Part shown: piece by piece, positions 1 through 14,400 of the stretch
Numbering within the stretch: position 1 is the first letter of the stretch
Layout of the letters: the number at the start of each line of letters is the position of its first letter
Assembly: GCA_025766275.1 (NCBI GenBank)
Contig: JAFKAC010000053.1
Coordinates: 248,001 to 312,000 of the forward strand
DNA: 64,000 nucleotides
Source of the DNA: Lactarius indigo
Lineage: Eukaryota > Basidiomycota > Agaricomycetes > Russulales > Russulaceae
Direction: 5' to 3'
Program-made: the position numbers and the translations under genes
Notes under the pieces: model-generated
Told to the model about the DNA's origin: nothing
The model's input: the letters and a program-made list of their open reading frames with translations, nothing else
The model's database searches: none

Positions 1-3000
1 ACAACGTCCTATGACACGGATGGCGAGATCATGTTGCTCGCGAATGCGACGGGCCACCTCTGGGTTGGCGAAAGCGATGAAGACATAGGTCGGCAAAGGT
101 ACCGAGTCCCCGCTTTCGTTGTACCCTCTGGTGAAATCCCACAGGTCTTTCATCCACACACGTAAAACGGTTAAATACATTTCGGTTGTGAAAGATTTGG
201 TCCCTGGTGCGTGTCTTCAGACGAGGGACACGGGATTAAATAACGGGTTCACACTTACCATTAGAGATATCCACCAAAGCACCTGTCCGATCTAGCCGCA
301 TAACGGTATTCAATTCAGCAGGAAGGGCCTGAGAGAGGAAACCAAAAGTCTGTTGAATCACGTCCAGGATATCCGAGGGCACATTGGTAGAGGCGGAGGT
401 GTCGATATTGGCCCACGCGAGGAAAATTATATTCGTCAATTCGATGGCGCCTGGATGGCGAAGTAAACGCAACACATCATCGCTCTTGGTTCCGAGGATA
501 GCCGATAGGCACGCCAATTCGACATTGCTGACCGGAATATCGCGTGACTTGATGTCGGCCACAAGCTTGTTTACGACTAACGCCTCAACACATCGTCCGA
601 TCACACGGACAGCGAGGTCTCGTTGCTTGCGAATACGGCAAATCATCTCTGGGTTGGTGAAAGCGATGAAGACATAGGGTGGCAAAGGCATCGGATTCCC
701 GGGTTCATTGTACCCTCTTGTGAAAAGCCACAGGTTCTTTATCCACACCCGTAAAACGGTCAAATACATTTCAGCCGTAATCCCTGATGTGTGTATTTAG
801 ACGGTGGGGACAAGATCAGAGTGCGAGTTCACACTGACCATAAGGAACATCTATCAGAGTGATTGCCTGATTGAGCCGCATCTCGGCACTCATTTCAGGT
901 GCTAGAGCCTTGGAGAGAGCACCAGATGTCTGCTGAATCACATCCAGCATATACGGGGGCACCGTTCCGGGCGTAGAGGAATCGATATCGTCCAATGCGA
1001 GGAAAATCATGTTCGTAAATTCTATGGCGCCTGGATGACTAAGCTGGAGTATTACGTCATCGCTTTTAGTTCCAAGGATAGTTGATACGCATTCTAGCTC
1101 GTCATTGCCATTGCGGGACCTGATTTCGGTTGCGAGCTTGTTTACGACCAACGCTTCAACGCAACGTCCGATCATACGGACAGCGGGGTCACGTTCCCCG
1201 AGTATGCGACGAGTCATCTCTGGGTTGGTAAACGCGATGGAGACATAGGATGGCAAAGGCATCGAGCTTCCGCGTCCAGCATTGTACTCTCTGGTAAAAT
1301 GCCACAGATTCTTCATCCACATATGTAAAACTCTCCTATACATTTCGGCCGTGAGAGACGAGGTCCCTAATATGCATCATTAGATAACAGAGACGAGCTC
1401 AGAGTTCAAGTTCGCACTGACCGTTAGAGACATACATAAGGGAATTTGTCTGATTTAGTCGCATCTTGGCGTTCAATTCAGGTGGTAGCACCTGAGAGAG
1501 AGTACTGGACGTCTGCTGGAACACATCCCGCACGTAGGAGGGTACCGTTCCAAGCGTGAAGGAATACAAGTTGTCCAATGTGAGGAAAACCATGTTCGTA
1601 AATTCGATTGCGCCTGGATGACTGAGTAATAGAATTACGTCATCACTCTTTGTGCCAAGGATAGCTGATAGGCATGCTAGATCGTCATTGCCGACTAGAA
1701 CATTGCGTGACTTGATGTCGGCAGCAAGTTTGTTCACTACCAACACCTCAACACAACGTCCCATCACACGAATGGCAAGGCCACGTTGCTCGCGAATGCG
1801 ACGGGTCAGCTCTGGGTTGGCGAAAGCGATGGAGACATAAGACGGCAATGGCACTGAGTTTCCGCGTTCGTTATATTCTCTTACGAAGTGCCACAGGTTC
1901 TTCATCCACTCACGTAAAATGCTTGTATACATTTCAGCCGTGAGATATGAGGTCCCTAACGTATATCCTTAGACAATAAAGACGGGATCAGAGTATGGGT
2001 GGTTCACACTGACCGTCGGGAACATCCGACAAAATATCTAGTCGCATCTTGGCATTTAATTCAGATGGTAGATCCTGGTAGAGAGCACTAGATGTCTGTT
2101 GTACTGCATCTAGCACATAGAAGGGTACTTCGACAGAGGCAGAGTCGAAGTCGTCCAACGCGAGGAAGACCATGTTCGTAAATGCGATGGCGCCTGGATG
2201 ACTAAGCAAAAGAATAACTTTATCGCTCTTCGTGCCAAGAATGGCTGACAAGCACGCTAGTTCGTCATTGCCGACCAGAACATGGCGCGAGCTGATGTCG
2301 GCTGCGAGCTTGTTTACGACCAATACCTCAACACAACGTCCTATCACATGGATGGCGAGGTCACGTTGCTCCCAAATGCGGCGAGTCATCTCGGGGTTGG
2401 TGAATGCGATGGAGACGTAGGACGGCAAAGGCACCGAATTCTCGTATTCATTGTACTCTCTTGCGAAATGCCACAGGTTCTTCATCCACCCACGTAAAAT
2501 GTTCATATATCTTTCGGCCGTGAGAGAAGTCCCTGGCGTGCATCATTAGACGATAGAGATGGGATCAGAGTGCGTGATCACACTGACCATCAGAGAGGTT
2601 CAGAGTATCCGTCTGATTCAGTCGCATCTTAGAGTTTAATTCAGGCGGTAGAGCCCGAGAGAGGGCGCTGGACGTCTGTTGGAAGACATCCAACACATAC
2701 GGAGGCACCATTCCGGGGGTGGAGGTGTCGAAATCGTCCAATGCAAGGAAAATCATGTTCGTCAATTCTATGGCACAAGGACAACTAAGCAAAAGCGTTA
2801 CATCACGGCTCTTGGTACCAAGAATAGCCGATAGGCACGCCAGCTCGTCATTGCTGACCGGAAAATCACGTGAGTTGATGTCGGCCGCAAGCTTGTTTAT
2901 GACCAACGCCTCCACGCAACGGGCTATCACATGGACAGCAAGGCCGCGTTCCTCGCATATGCGACGAGTCATCTCTGGATTGGCGAATGCAATGCAGACA

Positions 3001-3751
3001 AAGGGCGGCAAAGGCAACGAGTTTCCGCGTTCATTGTACCCTCTTGCGAAATGCCACAGGTTCTTCATCCAAATACCCAAAACGCTTGAATAGATTCCAT
3101 CCGTGAGTGGCGAGGTCTCTGACGTGTATCGTTAGACAACGGAGACGGGATCGGTTTACGAGTCCACTAACCGTCAGGAACATTCAGCAGCATATTTGCC
3201 TGATTTAGTCGCATCTTGGCATTTAATTCGGGTGGTAGATCGAGAGAGAGAGCATTGGACGTCTGTTGGACCACATACAGCACATCCAGGGGCACTTTAG
3301 CAGAGGCGGTGTCGAAATCGTCCAGCGCGAGGAAAACCATGTTCGTAAATTCGATGGCGCCTGGATGACTAAGCAGGAGCTCCACATCATCGCTCTTGGT
3401 ACCAAGGATAGTTGATAGGCAAGCCAGCTCGTCATTGGTGACCGGAATATCGCGTGACTTGATGTCGGCTGCGAGTTTGTTTACGACCAATGCCTCGACA
3501 CAACGTCCTATCACACGGACAGCAAGGTCACGTTGCTTGCGTAAACGACGAGTCACCTCTGGATTCGTAAATGCGATGCGGACGGAGGATGGGAGAGGCG
3601 TCGAGTTCCCGCATTCATTGTACTCTCTTGTGAAGTGCCAGAGGTTCTTCATCCACGCGCGTGACACGTTTAAATACATTTCAGCCGTGAGAGATGAGGT
3701 CCCTGAGGTGTCTTGAGACGATAAACGAGATCAGTACAAATTCACACTCAC
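1..3751 (-). repeat. Tandem exon-intron repeat array inside the DUF6535 gene
   Basis: Seven successive units of about 570-600 bp, each one exon of 519-534 nt plus one intron of 49-58 nt (the last unit is cut by the window edge). Introns: 3751-3703, 3171-3119, 2587-2533, 2013-1956, 1421-1367, 838-784, 258-204. Every intron is phase 1, so each exon is symmetric and can be gained or lost without breaking frame. The intron donor regions are also alike (GTCAGTGTGAAC-type), so the unit duplicated as exon plus intron. Confidence 0.88.
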
Positions 3752-6332
3752 CGCCAGAATCTTTCACCAGTGCGTCGGACCGATCTAGCCGCATCATAGT
3801 ATCTAGCTCAGCCGGAAGGACTTGGGAGAGGATGACAAATGTCTGTTGAACCACGTCCAGGACATCCGAGGGCACACTCAGGCCGGTGGAGGCGGAAGTG
3901 TCGATATTGGCCAACGCGAGAAAAAATGTGTTCGTGAATCCGGTAGCGCCAAGATCGCGAAGCAAAAGCATCACATCACTGCTCTTCACACCAAGAACAG
4001 CCGAGATGCACTGCAACTCCACGTTCCTAATCGGGTCGGCGGGTGAGCGGAGGTCGGCCACAAGCTTGTTTACGACCAACGCCCCAACACATCGCCCTAT
4101 CTCATGGGCTACGAGGTCATTGCTCTTGCCGATGCTATTGGCGATCTTTGGATTGGTAAAAGCGATGCAGATGTCGGACGGTAAAGGTACGGAGCTCCCG
4201 AGTTGATTGAACGCTCGGACGAAATACCATAGGCCCTTCAGACACACGCGCAAACAGCTCGTGCGTACATCTTCTGGGAGAGGTGAGGTCACCTGAGTGC
4301 AAGTATTGAGGAGGCCAAGGAGGCGGGACACGAGGATGCGTTCAAACTTCCCATCAGAACCGTTGATTATGGCGATTGGCTGATCTAGCTGTGCGTTTCC
4401 TTGAGATGATAGAGCCTGAGAAAGAATGTCAAGTGTTTGTTGGACCACATCCTGTACATCCGATGGACCTGTGCCGGTGACCAAGCCACCAATTTTGTCA
4501 AACGTGAGTGAAATCGTGTTCGACAGTGCGACGGCACCAGGTTGGTAAAGTAAAGACTCCACGTCACGATCCGTGGTACCGAGGATAGCCGATAGGCACG
4601 CTAGCTCTCCATCGCCAAATGAACCGGCACGTGATTCGAGGTCGGCTGCAAGCTTGTTTACGATCAACGCCCCAAAACAGCGTCCCATCACACGGACACC
4701 CGGGTCCTCTTCAGCCTGAATACGACGAATGATCTTTGGACTGGCGAGGGCGTCTGGGAAATAGGATGGCAACGGCTGAGAAGGCCCGAGTTTGTTGTAT
4801 GCTTTCCCAAAATGCCACAGACACTCCATGCAAACCCGCAGACGGTTCTTGCGCGTCTTGTCGTCGAGGATCGATGTCTCCGATATACACGTCTTGAGGA
4901 GATCGTATAGACGGGATCCGAAAATGGGATCGGTGTTGGGTTGGTGGGACATGAGGGGAAGGACCGCCAGTGTTGCTTCTGGATCAACACGAGAGTCGAA
5001 GAATCCCGGTACTCTTGCGGCGAAGTCTTCAATCTCCTTGTCTTCGTCGAGAGCTGTGAGTGTCCATTCAAGTGCACTCGTGACTACAGTTGAATCCGCC
5101 GTATAGGCGCAGAGTTCGACACTCTTTCGCATGCCTTGCGAGAACCACTGTCGACGCGTCTTGACCTGGTTTTCGATTGTCTCCCTCCACCTTTTCAGTA
5201 CATCGGGTTCAGGCGCGTGTCGGCTGGCCAGACCGCATAATGTTGGCAAGGATTTACGAAATCGGCATTCGAATTTGAGGATGGTCCAAAGATATCCGAT
5301 CGCAGAAAACTGGGATATACCCCATGCAAATCCGGACAGGGGTGTGGCATATGGGCAATTGAGGTAAATGTTTGGTAAAATCGTCAAAACTGCGTATGCG
5401 AGGGCGAATACCACAATGCAGCCGAGGGTGGTGTACGCGACGGTCGTGTAGATTGGGAAAAGAAACTCGACAAGACCAGCGAAGAAGAGGAAGACCGATG
5501 TGTGTAGGAGCGTCGGCATTGTCGCGATGGCTCGCGCCATTCCGAATCTGGAAATTCCATCGAATATATATGCCCGCATACGCCCGCGCTTGTGAAATGC
5601 ACCACGGCGCTGCGCGAGCTCCTGATACCGTCGGGCCCATTGTTGCATTAATGTCGCGGAAAGTGCGCAGTTCATGCTGAGGACTAAACTGAGGAACCAC
5701 AGCACGTTGACCCTGACGGCAGATGCTGTCGGTTTGAACGGCTGTCCGTTCTGCGCTACAACGCTCGCGAGAGGTGTCCCATTAGATATGTTGACGAGTT
5801 GTACAGATATTTGAGCAAGGAGCGCATTGGTTGTGTCGCTGGAATCGGGAGATAACTTCTTGTAGCTTTCAACAATGAAGCCTGCGACAGTCGCGGAGAA
5901 CAGGCCGGTCTTCAAGGCGTGCTTTAGGTGATAGATATGCGCAAGATAGACGTAGCAGGGCTCACAAATACGAGGATTCCGTCTGTATCTCCCTTCCAAC
6001 TCTCAGTCACCTCTGAGTCCTGCTTCTCAGCCTCCGTAAGGTAGATTGACCAGAGCCCGTCAGAGGGGTCTCCGTGGTTCTCGTCTGGTACAAAAATAAG
6101 ATAACAACTTGTGAGATGTGAAAGTCAACACACCTCGCTGAACCTGCGGATTATCGGGGGGCTGTTGTACGGGAGAGTTCCCGCTGTGAGGCTGTGAGGC
6201 ATTCGTGGCCACGGCTTGAAGATCTGCGACAGCTGGTAGCTGGGTATTTGCGGTATTTGTAGGTGGAGGATTTGGAATAATTGGAGGGCGAGTCTCCGTA
6301 ACGCCATTGGTGCGAACCTCAATAGAGGCCAT
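1..6332 (-). CDS. DUF6535 membrane protein with tandem repeat exons (3' end off the window)
   Basis: Multi-exon gene read from 6332 down past position 1. Exons by splice signal and frame: 6332-6134, 6084-5966, 5909-3752, 3702-3172, 3118-2588, 2532-2014, 1955-1422, 1366-839, 783-259, 203-1. All junctions keep frame. The N-terminal part matches the DUF6535 family: a Pro/Thr/Gln-rich start, a WKGDTDGILVF segment, then TGLFSATVAGFIVESYKKLS and hydrophobic stretches around VNVLWFLSLVLSM and VFLFFAGLVEFLFPIY that look like membrane segments. After this come copies of a roughly 170-190-residue repeat with a conserved core (GRCVEALVVNKLAAD, LSAILGTKSDDV, HPGAIEFTN, DVLDVVQQT). Two copies lie in the long third exon and one in each later exon. 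The start was chosen by alignment with the paralogue at 16781. Molecular function of DUF6535 proteins is unknown. The stop lies outside the window. Confidence 0.85.
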
Positions 6333-7674
6333 TCCTATATGTCGATGAATGTACCGAGGAGGGAGGATGGCAGAGGGGAGCACTCGACAACACGACGAAT
6401 CCTTGAGTCAACGAGGGGAAGAGGGTTATAGGTTAGCGCTCGACTAATTGGGCGTAATGGGCGTTGGCCTGCATATGTACGAACCTGTCTTGGAACCTGT
6501 CAACCAAAAACGCCGCTACTTTATCAATGACGAAAGTAGCAATGCTGCCGTTGGGTGTTTACAGAACCGCTTGCGACTCAGGCGGCTGCGCCGCGCCGCC
6601 CGTATCACATCCAAGTCGATACAGCCCCTCCAGAGCGAGCTTGAAGTCAGTGGACTCTCATGATGGACCAAATCATCGCTTAGAGAAAATCAGAGTCGGC
6701 GCTTCGCTAGGCAACGTTTTGATTCTGTGTCGTATCGCTGCGTGCTGCGTGCTTCCAAACGCTCCGTCACGGGTGAAGTTAAAGTGAAATGCTGACTGGG
6801 AAAGACCGGGGTTACTTACCAAAAGTGGATTTGCATTTCTGTTGTGTATTCGGACAGATTGTAAGCGCCACCGCCTGGCGCCTCTAGATGAAGACTCAAA
6901 AGGTGAGTGAGATGCACGCATCCTCTCAGCGCTACCCGCCTGTGATTTCTACACTCATCATTCAGGCCTATATTCAGGACGCAAGTCAGGACGTGTTTTT
7001 TGCCGACACACAACTTGCTGTCACATTTTCGGCCTTCTCCAGCTTTATGACTGATGCGACTCCGGCTATCACACTTGCGTGGTTCGGAACGCAGACTCAT
7101 GTTTGTGCATGCCTCCGCGCAACGCACGACTTCGTACAAGTATTTGTAGGGTTCGAGGACACGTCGTTGTTAAATAGCTAAGGCTGCGCGCGAGTGCAGC
7201 ATGTTCGACCAATGGCCCTTCCAGAATGCTAGTTACGGTAATGCGTGTAAATGCACATTTCTGGAGATCATCGATCATCGACCATCGTTCGCGTAGTACT
7301 TCCGACATTCAATCCGCCTACTAGCTAAATCCCACGTACTCAAACCCTACATTACACAGATCTTTGCCAAGGTTGCTGGTCGCCTGCAAAGCCGTAAAGT
7401 TGTTATGATTATTAGCTTCAACGTCTTAGCGCCGCGCTTAGCTCAAGTGGTGTAGGTGGCCCGTTCAAAAGACCACGATAATCAGAACAAGAACGCAAAA
7501 AGGGGATAATGCGTGGGGATTCCTTAGTTATAACTAAGATACTTTACAGTAGTGGAGTATGCCACGGACTGGCGCAATACATCAGACCGAGATATGCATG
7601 AGCACTGGCGCAGCGATACAAGAAACAAAAACAAAAAAGAGAACGAATCAAGATGCAGTGATCAAGAGACAGAA
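6333..7674. other. Intergenic region, no supported gene
   Basis: Spacer between the start of the left DUF6535 gene and the 3' end of FAL1. Only short scattered ORFs are open and none gives recognisable protein or a splice-consistent model. It includes a short GC-rich stretch near 6578-6602 with a partly palindromic GCGGCTGCGCCGCGCCGC core. It must hold the DUF6535 promoter, but no clear TATA box is seen. Confidence 0.6.
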
Positions 7675-9305
<1,631 letters not shown>

Positions 9306-9410
9306 TGTCACTGTTGGCCGTTGAATTCAGAAATGAAAAATGGGTAAAATTATCGGAGTTTTAAAACCGGGTTTCCCTTGTACTCGACTTTGGACCAACA
9401 AGACACAACT
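9306..9410. promoter_or_regulatory. Shared divergent promoter region of FAL1 and PRP9
   Basis: Only 105 bp separate the two start codons, which face away from each other, so promoters and 5' leaders must be packed in this space or overlap the genes. No convincing TATA box is visible; an AT-rich patch (GTTTTAAAACC) lies near 9358-9368. Shared regulation is an inference from spacing. Confidence 0.6.
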
Positions 9411-11223
9411 ATGGACTCGGTCATCGAAATTCAACGCCAAACACACGAGGAAATAGAACAGTACGAGCGAGCGCTTTACACAGTCCTTTCACGCCCCCAA
9501 AATGCACACCAGACCCGTCTCCAAAATGAGCACAAGGCCTCCCAAATCCTCGACCGTATCTCTTCTCGCGTCACCACTTTACACTCGACGTATCAGGACC
9601 AAGACACGCGCAACGTAGAAATCAACGCTATCTCTGCGCCGAGCCAGCCCGGAGATCTGTCTGAATTTTACGCGAGGTTGGGTAAAGTTCAGGAGCACCA
9701 CAACAAATATCCTGATGCAGGTGCAGATGGGGTCGAGCTTGATATTGCCGCTCTTCTCGAAGAAATTACTCCCGAAGACTATGATGAGGACTACGTCTAC
9801 GAAGATCGTGAGTTTTAAATGCTCATCATTCCCTACTGCCTCTCAATTACGCCTCCTTTAGCCGTGGCAAATATGTTCTCTGGAGAAGAAGTCTACGGAA
9901 GATACCTCGACCTTCACGCGAATCACACAGCATTTAACAATTTGAAGAATGTCGGGAAGCGGCTCGGCTATCTCCAATACCTGGATGCTTTACTCCTCGC
10001 TGAAAAGGGACTTATCCATGCGGATATTCCCAAGGAGACCCGATTCAGTCGAGACTATGAGACGTGAGTTACTCAAAGTACCTCCTGTCCTTCCTTGTTT
10101 AATGTTTCCTAGATACATCGGTGCTCTACACAGCTATCTTACGTCTTTTGTACGTCGCACGCAGCCACTTGTCGACATCGACTCGAAACAAACTGGCACG
10201 GTTGAGGAGTTCGGCATAAAATGGGACGCCGGCGAACTCGAGGGTTGGATAGACGAGGGGCACAAGGCACCCCCCGATGGCAGCGAGGAGGGTATCTGGT
10301 GTACAGCGTGTGAGTATTCCACCACGATGATGTGGCGTATCCCATTTTACCGTTAGCAAGGCCAAAAACTGTATTCAAAGCAGACCGTATACGACGCCCA
10401 TCTCACCTCAAAAAAGCACATCAAAGCCACCTCTAGGCAAGCCTCGTCAGACCAGCCTCCTTCCAACCCCAATGGCCCCCCCTCCTCTACGCCTACTCCT
10501 GCTAGCAATGGAGCACCGTCAAAGAATAAACATCGCACCACGGCGCTGTTAACTTACCTCGCAACGGCTCTTCTCGAGGACTTGTTGCCGACTCTTAATG
10601 ATACCAAGGCAAACGTCGAACGGCGTTTCTCGCTGACTGCTAAAGAGCGCGAGCAGGAGATAATGGAATCCCAGAAACCACCTGCTCCCTTACCATCAGC
10701 TGGGCCCGAGGCTGGTGGGGAGGAGGAAGAGGAAGAAGAGCGGATCTACAACCCCTTGAAGCTCCCGATGGGTTGGGACGGCAAGCCGATTCCGTATTGG
10801 CTTTACAAGCTCCATGGGCTGGGTGTGGAATACCGGTGTGAGATCTGCTCAGATCACGTGTATATGGGGCGGTGAGTACTCGTGGTTACGTGACCGAGAC
10901 GACAGCTAAGGTGACTGTAGGAAAAATTTTGAGCGGCATTTCCAAGAATCGAGACATGCGTTCGGCATGCGCGCTCTTGGCTTGCCCAACACGAAGCACT
11001 TCCACGAGATCACTAAGATTGAGGATGCTATGGCCTGTACGTACCCGTTCGCTCTATGATCTATCGCGTACTCATACTCCCACCTACAGTGGCTGAGCGG
11101 TTGAAACGAGAGGGCCGGCACGAGATCTTTGAGCAGGAGACGATGGAGGAGTTGGAAGATGAGGAGGGCAACGTCTATAATCGCAAGACATATGACGATC
11201 TTAAGAAGCAAGGTCTCATCTGA
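9411..11223 (+). CDS. PRP9: Splicing factor 3A subunit 3 (SF3a60 / Prp9)
   Basis: U2 snRNP component that helps commit U2 to the branch site. Exons: 9411-9807, 9862-10063, 10113-10309, 10361-10871, 10921-11036, 11090-11223, giving 518 aa (human SF3A3 is 501). The N-terminus ([19 protein letters not shown]) and the [10 protein letters not shown] segment match the family. A first C2H2-like finger has C263, C266, H279 and H285 ([18 protein letters not shown]). The signature block [19 protein letters not shown] is followed by a second finger with C425, C428, H442, H448 ([19 protein letters not shown]). The end DLKKQGLI is typical. The acceptor at 10360 was chosen over an AG 5 nt upstream because it restores the zinc finger. 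An acidic Glu run precedes the signature block. Confidence 0.96.
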
Positions 11224-11408
11224 CACTGCGATGATTCTTTTGGTCTATTGGTCCTGTCATTTTTGTTGTCTTTCAATGTAGCCCGTGTGTATCTCGTGCT
11301 GTGACGCGACCCATGTATTACGTCAGAAAACATCACTCCCAAATCAGGAGCCAACGCTGATCCCAGCTGAACACAGGCAATTCAATTGGTACTCTTCCTA
11401 GACTCGTT

Positions 11409-14400
11409 ATGCACTTGTATCTTGGGGAGAATCCTCGGACGATCTACCTCGTCACAAGTTCACAAGAAGAAACCGATGGGCGTCCCAGACGAGCCCTGGT
11501 CTTCCGAGCAGCCCAGGAGAACCCTGACAAGGCCATTGTCGAATTTCTTCCCAAGGACCAGGTCAACCTCGCGAATTCGGTGCGCCTGACGAGTAGAGTG
11601 GTCAAGGGGTGCTTGGGCCTCATTCATGTCGCGGAAGGTGCGTCCAAGGGCTACTCTGTGTACCCCAGAGTCACGGCTGAACAACAACCACCGCATAGAT
11701 CTCTTCCTCGCCGTCATCACCTCTGCCACGGAGATCGGAAACACCAGACCGACAGCGGATTCCCCAGAGTCCGTCGCAAAGATCCACGAGGTCAATTTTT
11801 ACAGCTTGACGTCTTCCGTATGGGACGATCTCTCCGTCGTCGGGGACAGCCTGCCCAGCCCTACGTTTGAGGAACAACAAGTCGACGTCATGTCGCTACG
11901 CGAGATACGCGACTCGTACCCGCAAAATGTCGCGCCGCCACCCGTGTTCGAACACCCCTGCGCCGCGCTGAAAAAAATCCTGTCCTCCGGCTCGTTTTAC
12001 TATGCCCTCGGCCCACACTGGGATATCTCCTCGCGGCTCGCCGAGCGTCTATCGCGCGACTCTGGCGTGGCCGATGTCGGCGCGTTCGACGACCGCTTCG
12101 TGTGGAACGAGTACATCGTCCGCAGCTTGCTTGACTTCCGGGAGCGTCTGGACATGCAGGAACGGGAGGACCTGGACCGGTGTCAGTTCATCGTGCGCAA
12201 ACTTTCTTGTCGTTCGGTTTTTAGACGGTCCAAATTCCTTGAGAGGATAGGTCCTTGCCATACAAGGCTTCGCTGGAATTTTCACGATACCGCTACCTGC
12301 GCCGCCGACCAATGGCGCTCCGACCGTTGCAACGCTCAGTTTGATTTCCCGTTTGGGCGCCAAGCGCGCCGGGACACGTTTCAACACGCGTGGTGTCGAT
12401 GATGACGGAAACACCGCCAATTTTGTCGAGGTAAGAAGCCCGTTGCATGGTCAAGCTGATGTGACGCTCATCGTTCCTTCAGACGGAAACGATCTTAGTT
12501 ACGGAGCACCACTGCTTCAGCTACACTCAAGTGCGCGGAAGCGTCCCATGTAAGGCATATACTAAGAAAGCGCATTTATTTACTCACGCTTGATGCCGCT
12601 CAGTGTTCTGGGAGCAGCAAGGGTTGCAGACGTTTGGCCAGCGGATCCAAATTACCCGTCCCCAAGCGTCGCAGCCGGCATTCGAAAGGCACTTCGCGCA
12701 CCTGACGGAACAGTACGGCTACGTCCATGCTATCAACCTTCTCGGAAGCAAGGACGCAGAGGCAAACCTGACCTCGGCATATGCGCGACACCTGCACATC
12801 GCCAAGGGCGTGTGGGGCGACGACATCGGTATCACCCATTACGACTTTCACCAGGCCGTGCGCGTCAGCGGGCACGACAGCGTCATGCGAGACTTGAGGT
12901 GCGCCCCTCGGTTCCCGCGCTTTATCAGGTCCTAATAATATACCGGTGCAGGCGGCTGGGAAGCGTGGCTGATAACTTAGACCGCTTTGGGTTCACCATG
13001 TGCGACGCGGGGACGGACGAGATCATTACGGAACAGAAGGGCGTCTTCCGCACAAACTGTCTTGACTGGTACGTCTGCTCCCGCCATGGTTGCGCTGCAT
13101 GGGCTGACGAGGAGCGACGCGACAGCTTGGATCGTACAAACTTCGTGCAGGACATCCTGTCCCGGACGAGCGTGGAGCAGTATCTGCTCCTCGTCCGGAG
13201 AGAATGGGTGAACTCAAACTCGTTGTGGTCGTACCACCGCGAGCTGTGGGCCGAGAATGGGGACGCGCTGTCAAGGATATACGCCGGCACCGGCGCCCTC
13301 AACACGAGCTTCACGCGGAGCGGAAAGCGCACCCTCGCAGGTATGAACCGTGCCTTGCGCTACGGCCACGTCGCTTGATCCTTAGTTCCGCAGGCGTCTT
13401 GTCAGACGCGACTAAAAGCGTTTCGAGAGCATATATCAACAATTTCCAGGACAAGGGAAAGCAGATCGCCATTGACATGTTTCTGGTTTGTTTCGTCGCT
13501 TTCCCGGGCTGTCCGTCCGCTTGCTGATATGCGAATAGGGGAATCTCAGCAACCAAACACAAGTTACCATTTTTGACCCAATCCACGACTCCGTCCGCGC
13601 CGCTTTAGATGCTAGGTTCGTGTCCCACTCTCAATCCGAGGCCGTTATACCCGGCTCATGATGTTTGTGCTAGACTTTCAGAATACTCTACTACAAGAAA
13701 TTGCTCAATTTTCGTTGGGACATGGAATCTCAACGGTAGAGTATGTGACGTGGTCTACCAACCATTGATAACGCTGGCTACATACGTCATATAGGCGCCG
13801 ACAGAGTCCCTTCTTTCCTGGCTTTTCCCTAGAGAATGTACGTCACCCCCTCTCCTAAACGAACACTCGTGCTGAGTACGAGGCCCCAGCACTTCCCGAG
13901 TAAGGCTTTGATCCTGTAACCCCACTGTCCTTTGGCGACAATGACCTTTACAGACCAGACTTAATGGTTCTCGGTTTCCAAGAGATCGTCCCATTAACAG
14001 CACAGCAGATAGTGCAAACTGACCCAGAAAAAAAGAACGACGGTCATTTATCCCGCTCCAGCCCCATAACTCACACGTTGCTTACAGGCGCATATGGGAA
14101 AACAAAATCGTCGAAACTCTAGATCGACGTCCTAATAAGAAGTGTGACTATATCCTTCTGCGTAGCGAGCAGGTATTGGACCATGTGTGTTTCTGTTAAA
14201 CGCGCTTACAACTACCTACTTAGCTAGTCGGAACGGCGTTGATCGTCCTCGTAAAATCAGAACTGACTGCCGTTATCCGCAACGTGGAGGCAACAAAATG
14301 CAAGGTCTGTCCCGAACCCTCCCAGATACGAGTACTGGAATTAACCCGAACGCAGACCGGATTACGTGGCATGTCCGGCAACAAGGGCGCTGTCAGCGTC

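Noticed and set aside
7436..7470. tRNA-like A box (TTAGCTCAAGTGGTG) followed by GTTCAAAA resembling a B box
   Set aside because: The two boxes are only about 12 nt apart, so no tRNA body can form. At most a chance match or a deleted relic.
11671..12420. Minus-strand ORFs across the phosphatase gene
   Set aside because: Antisense frames opened by GC-rich codon use in the real exons.
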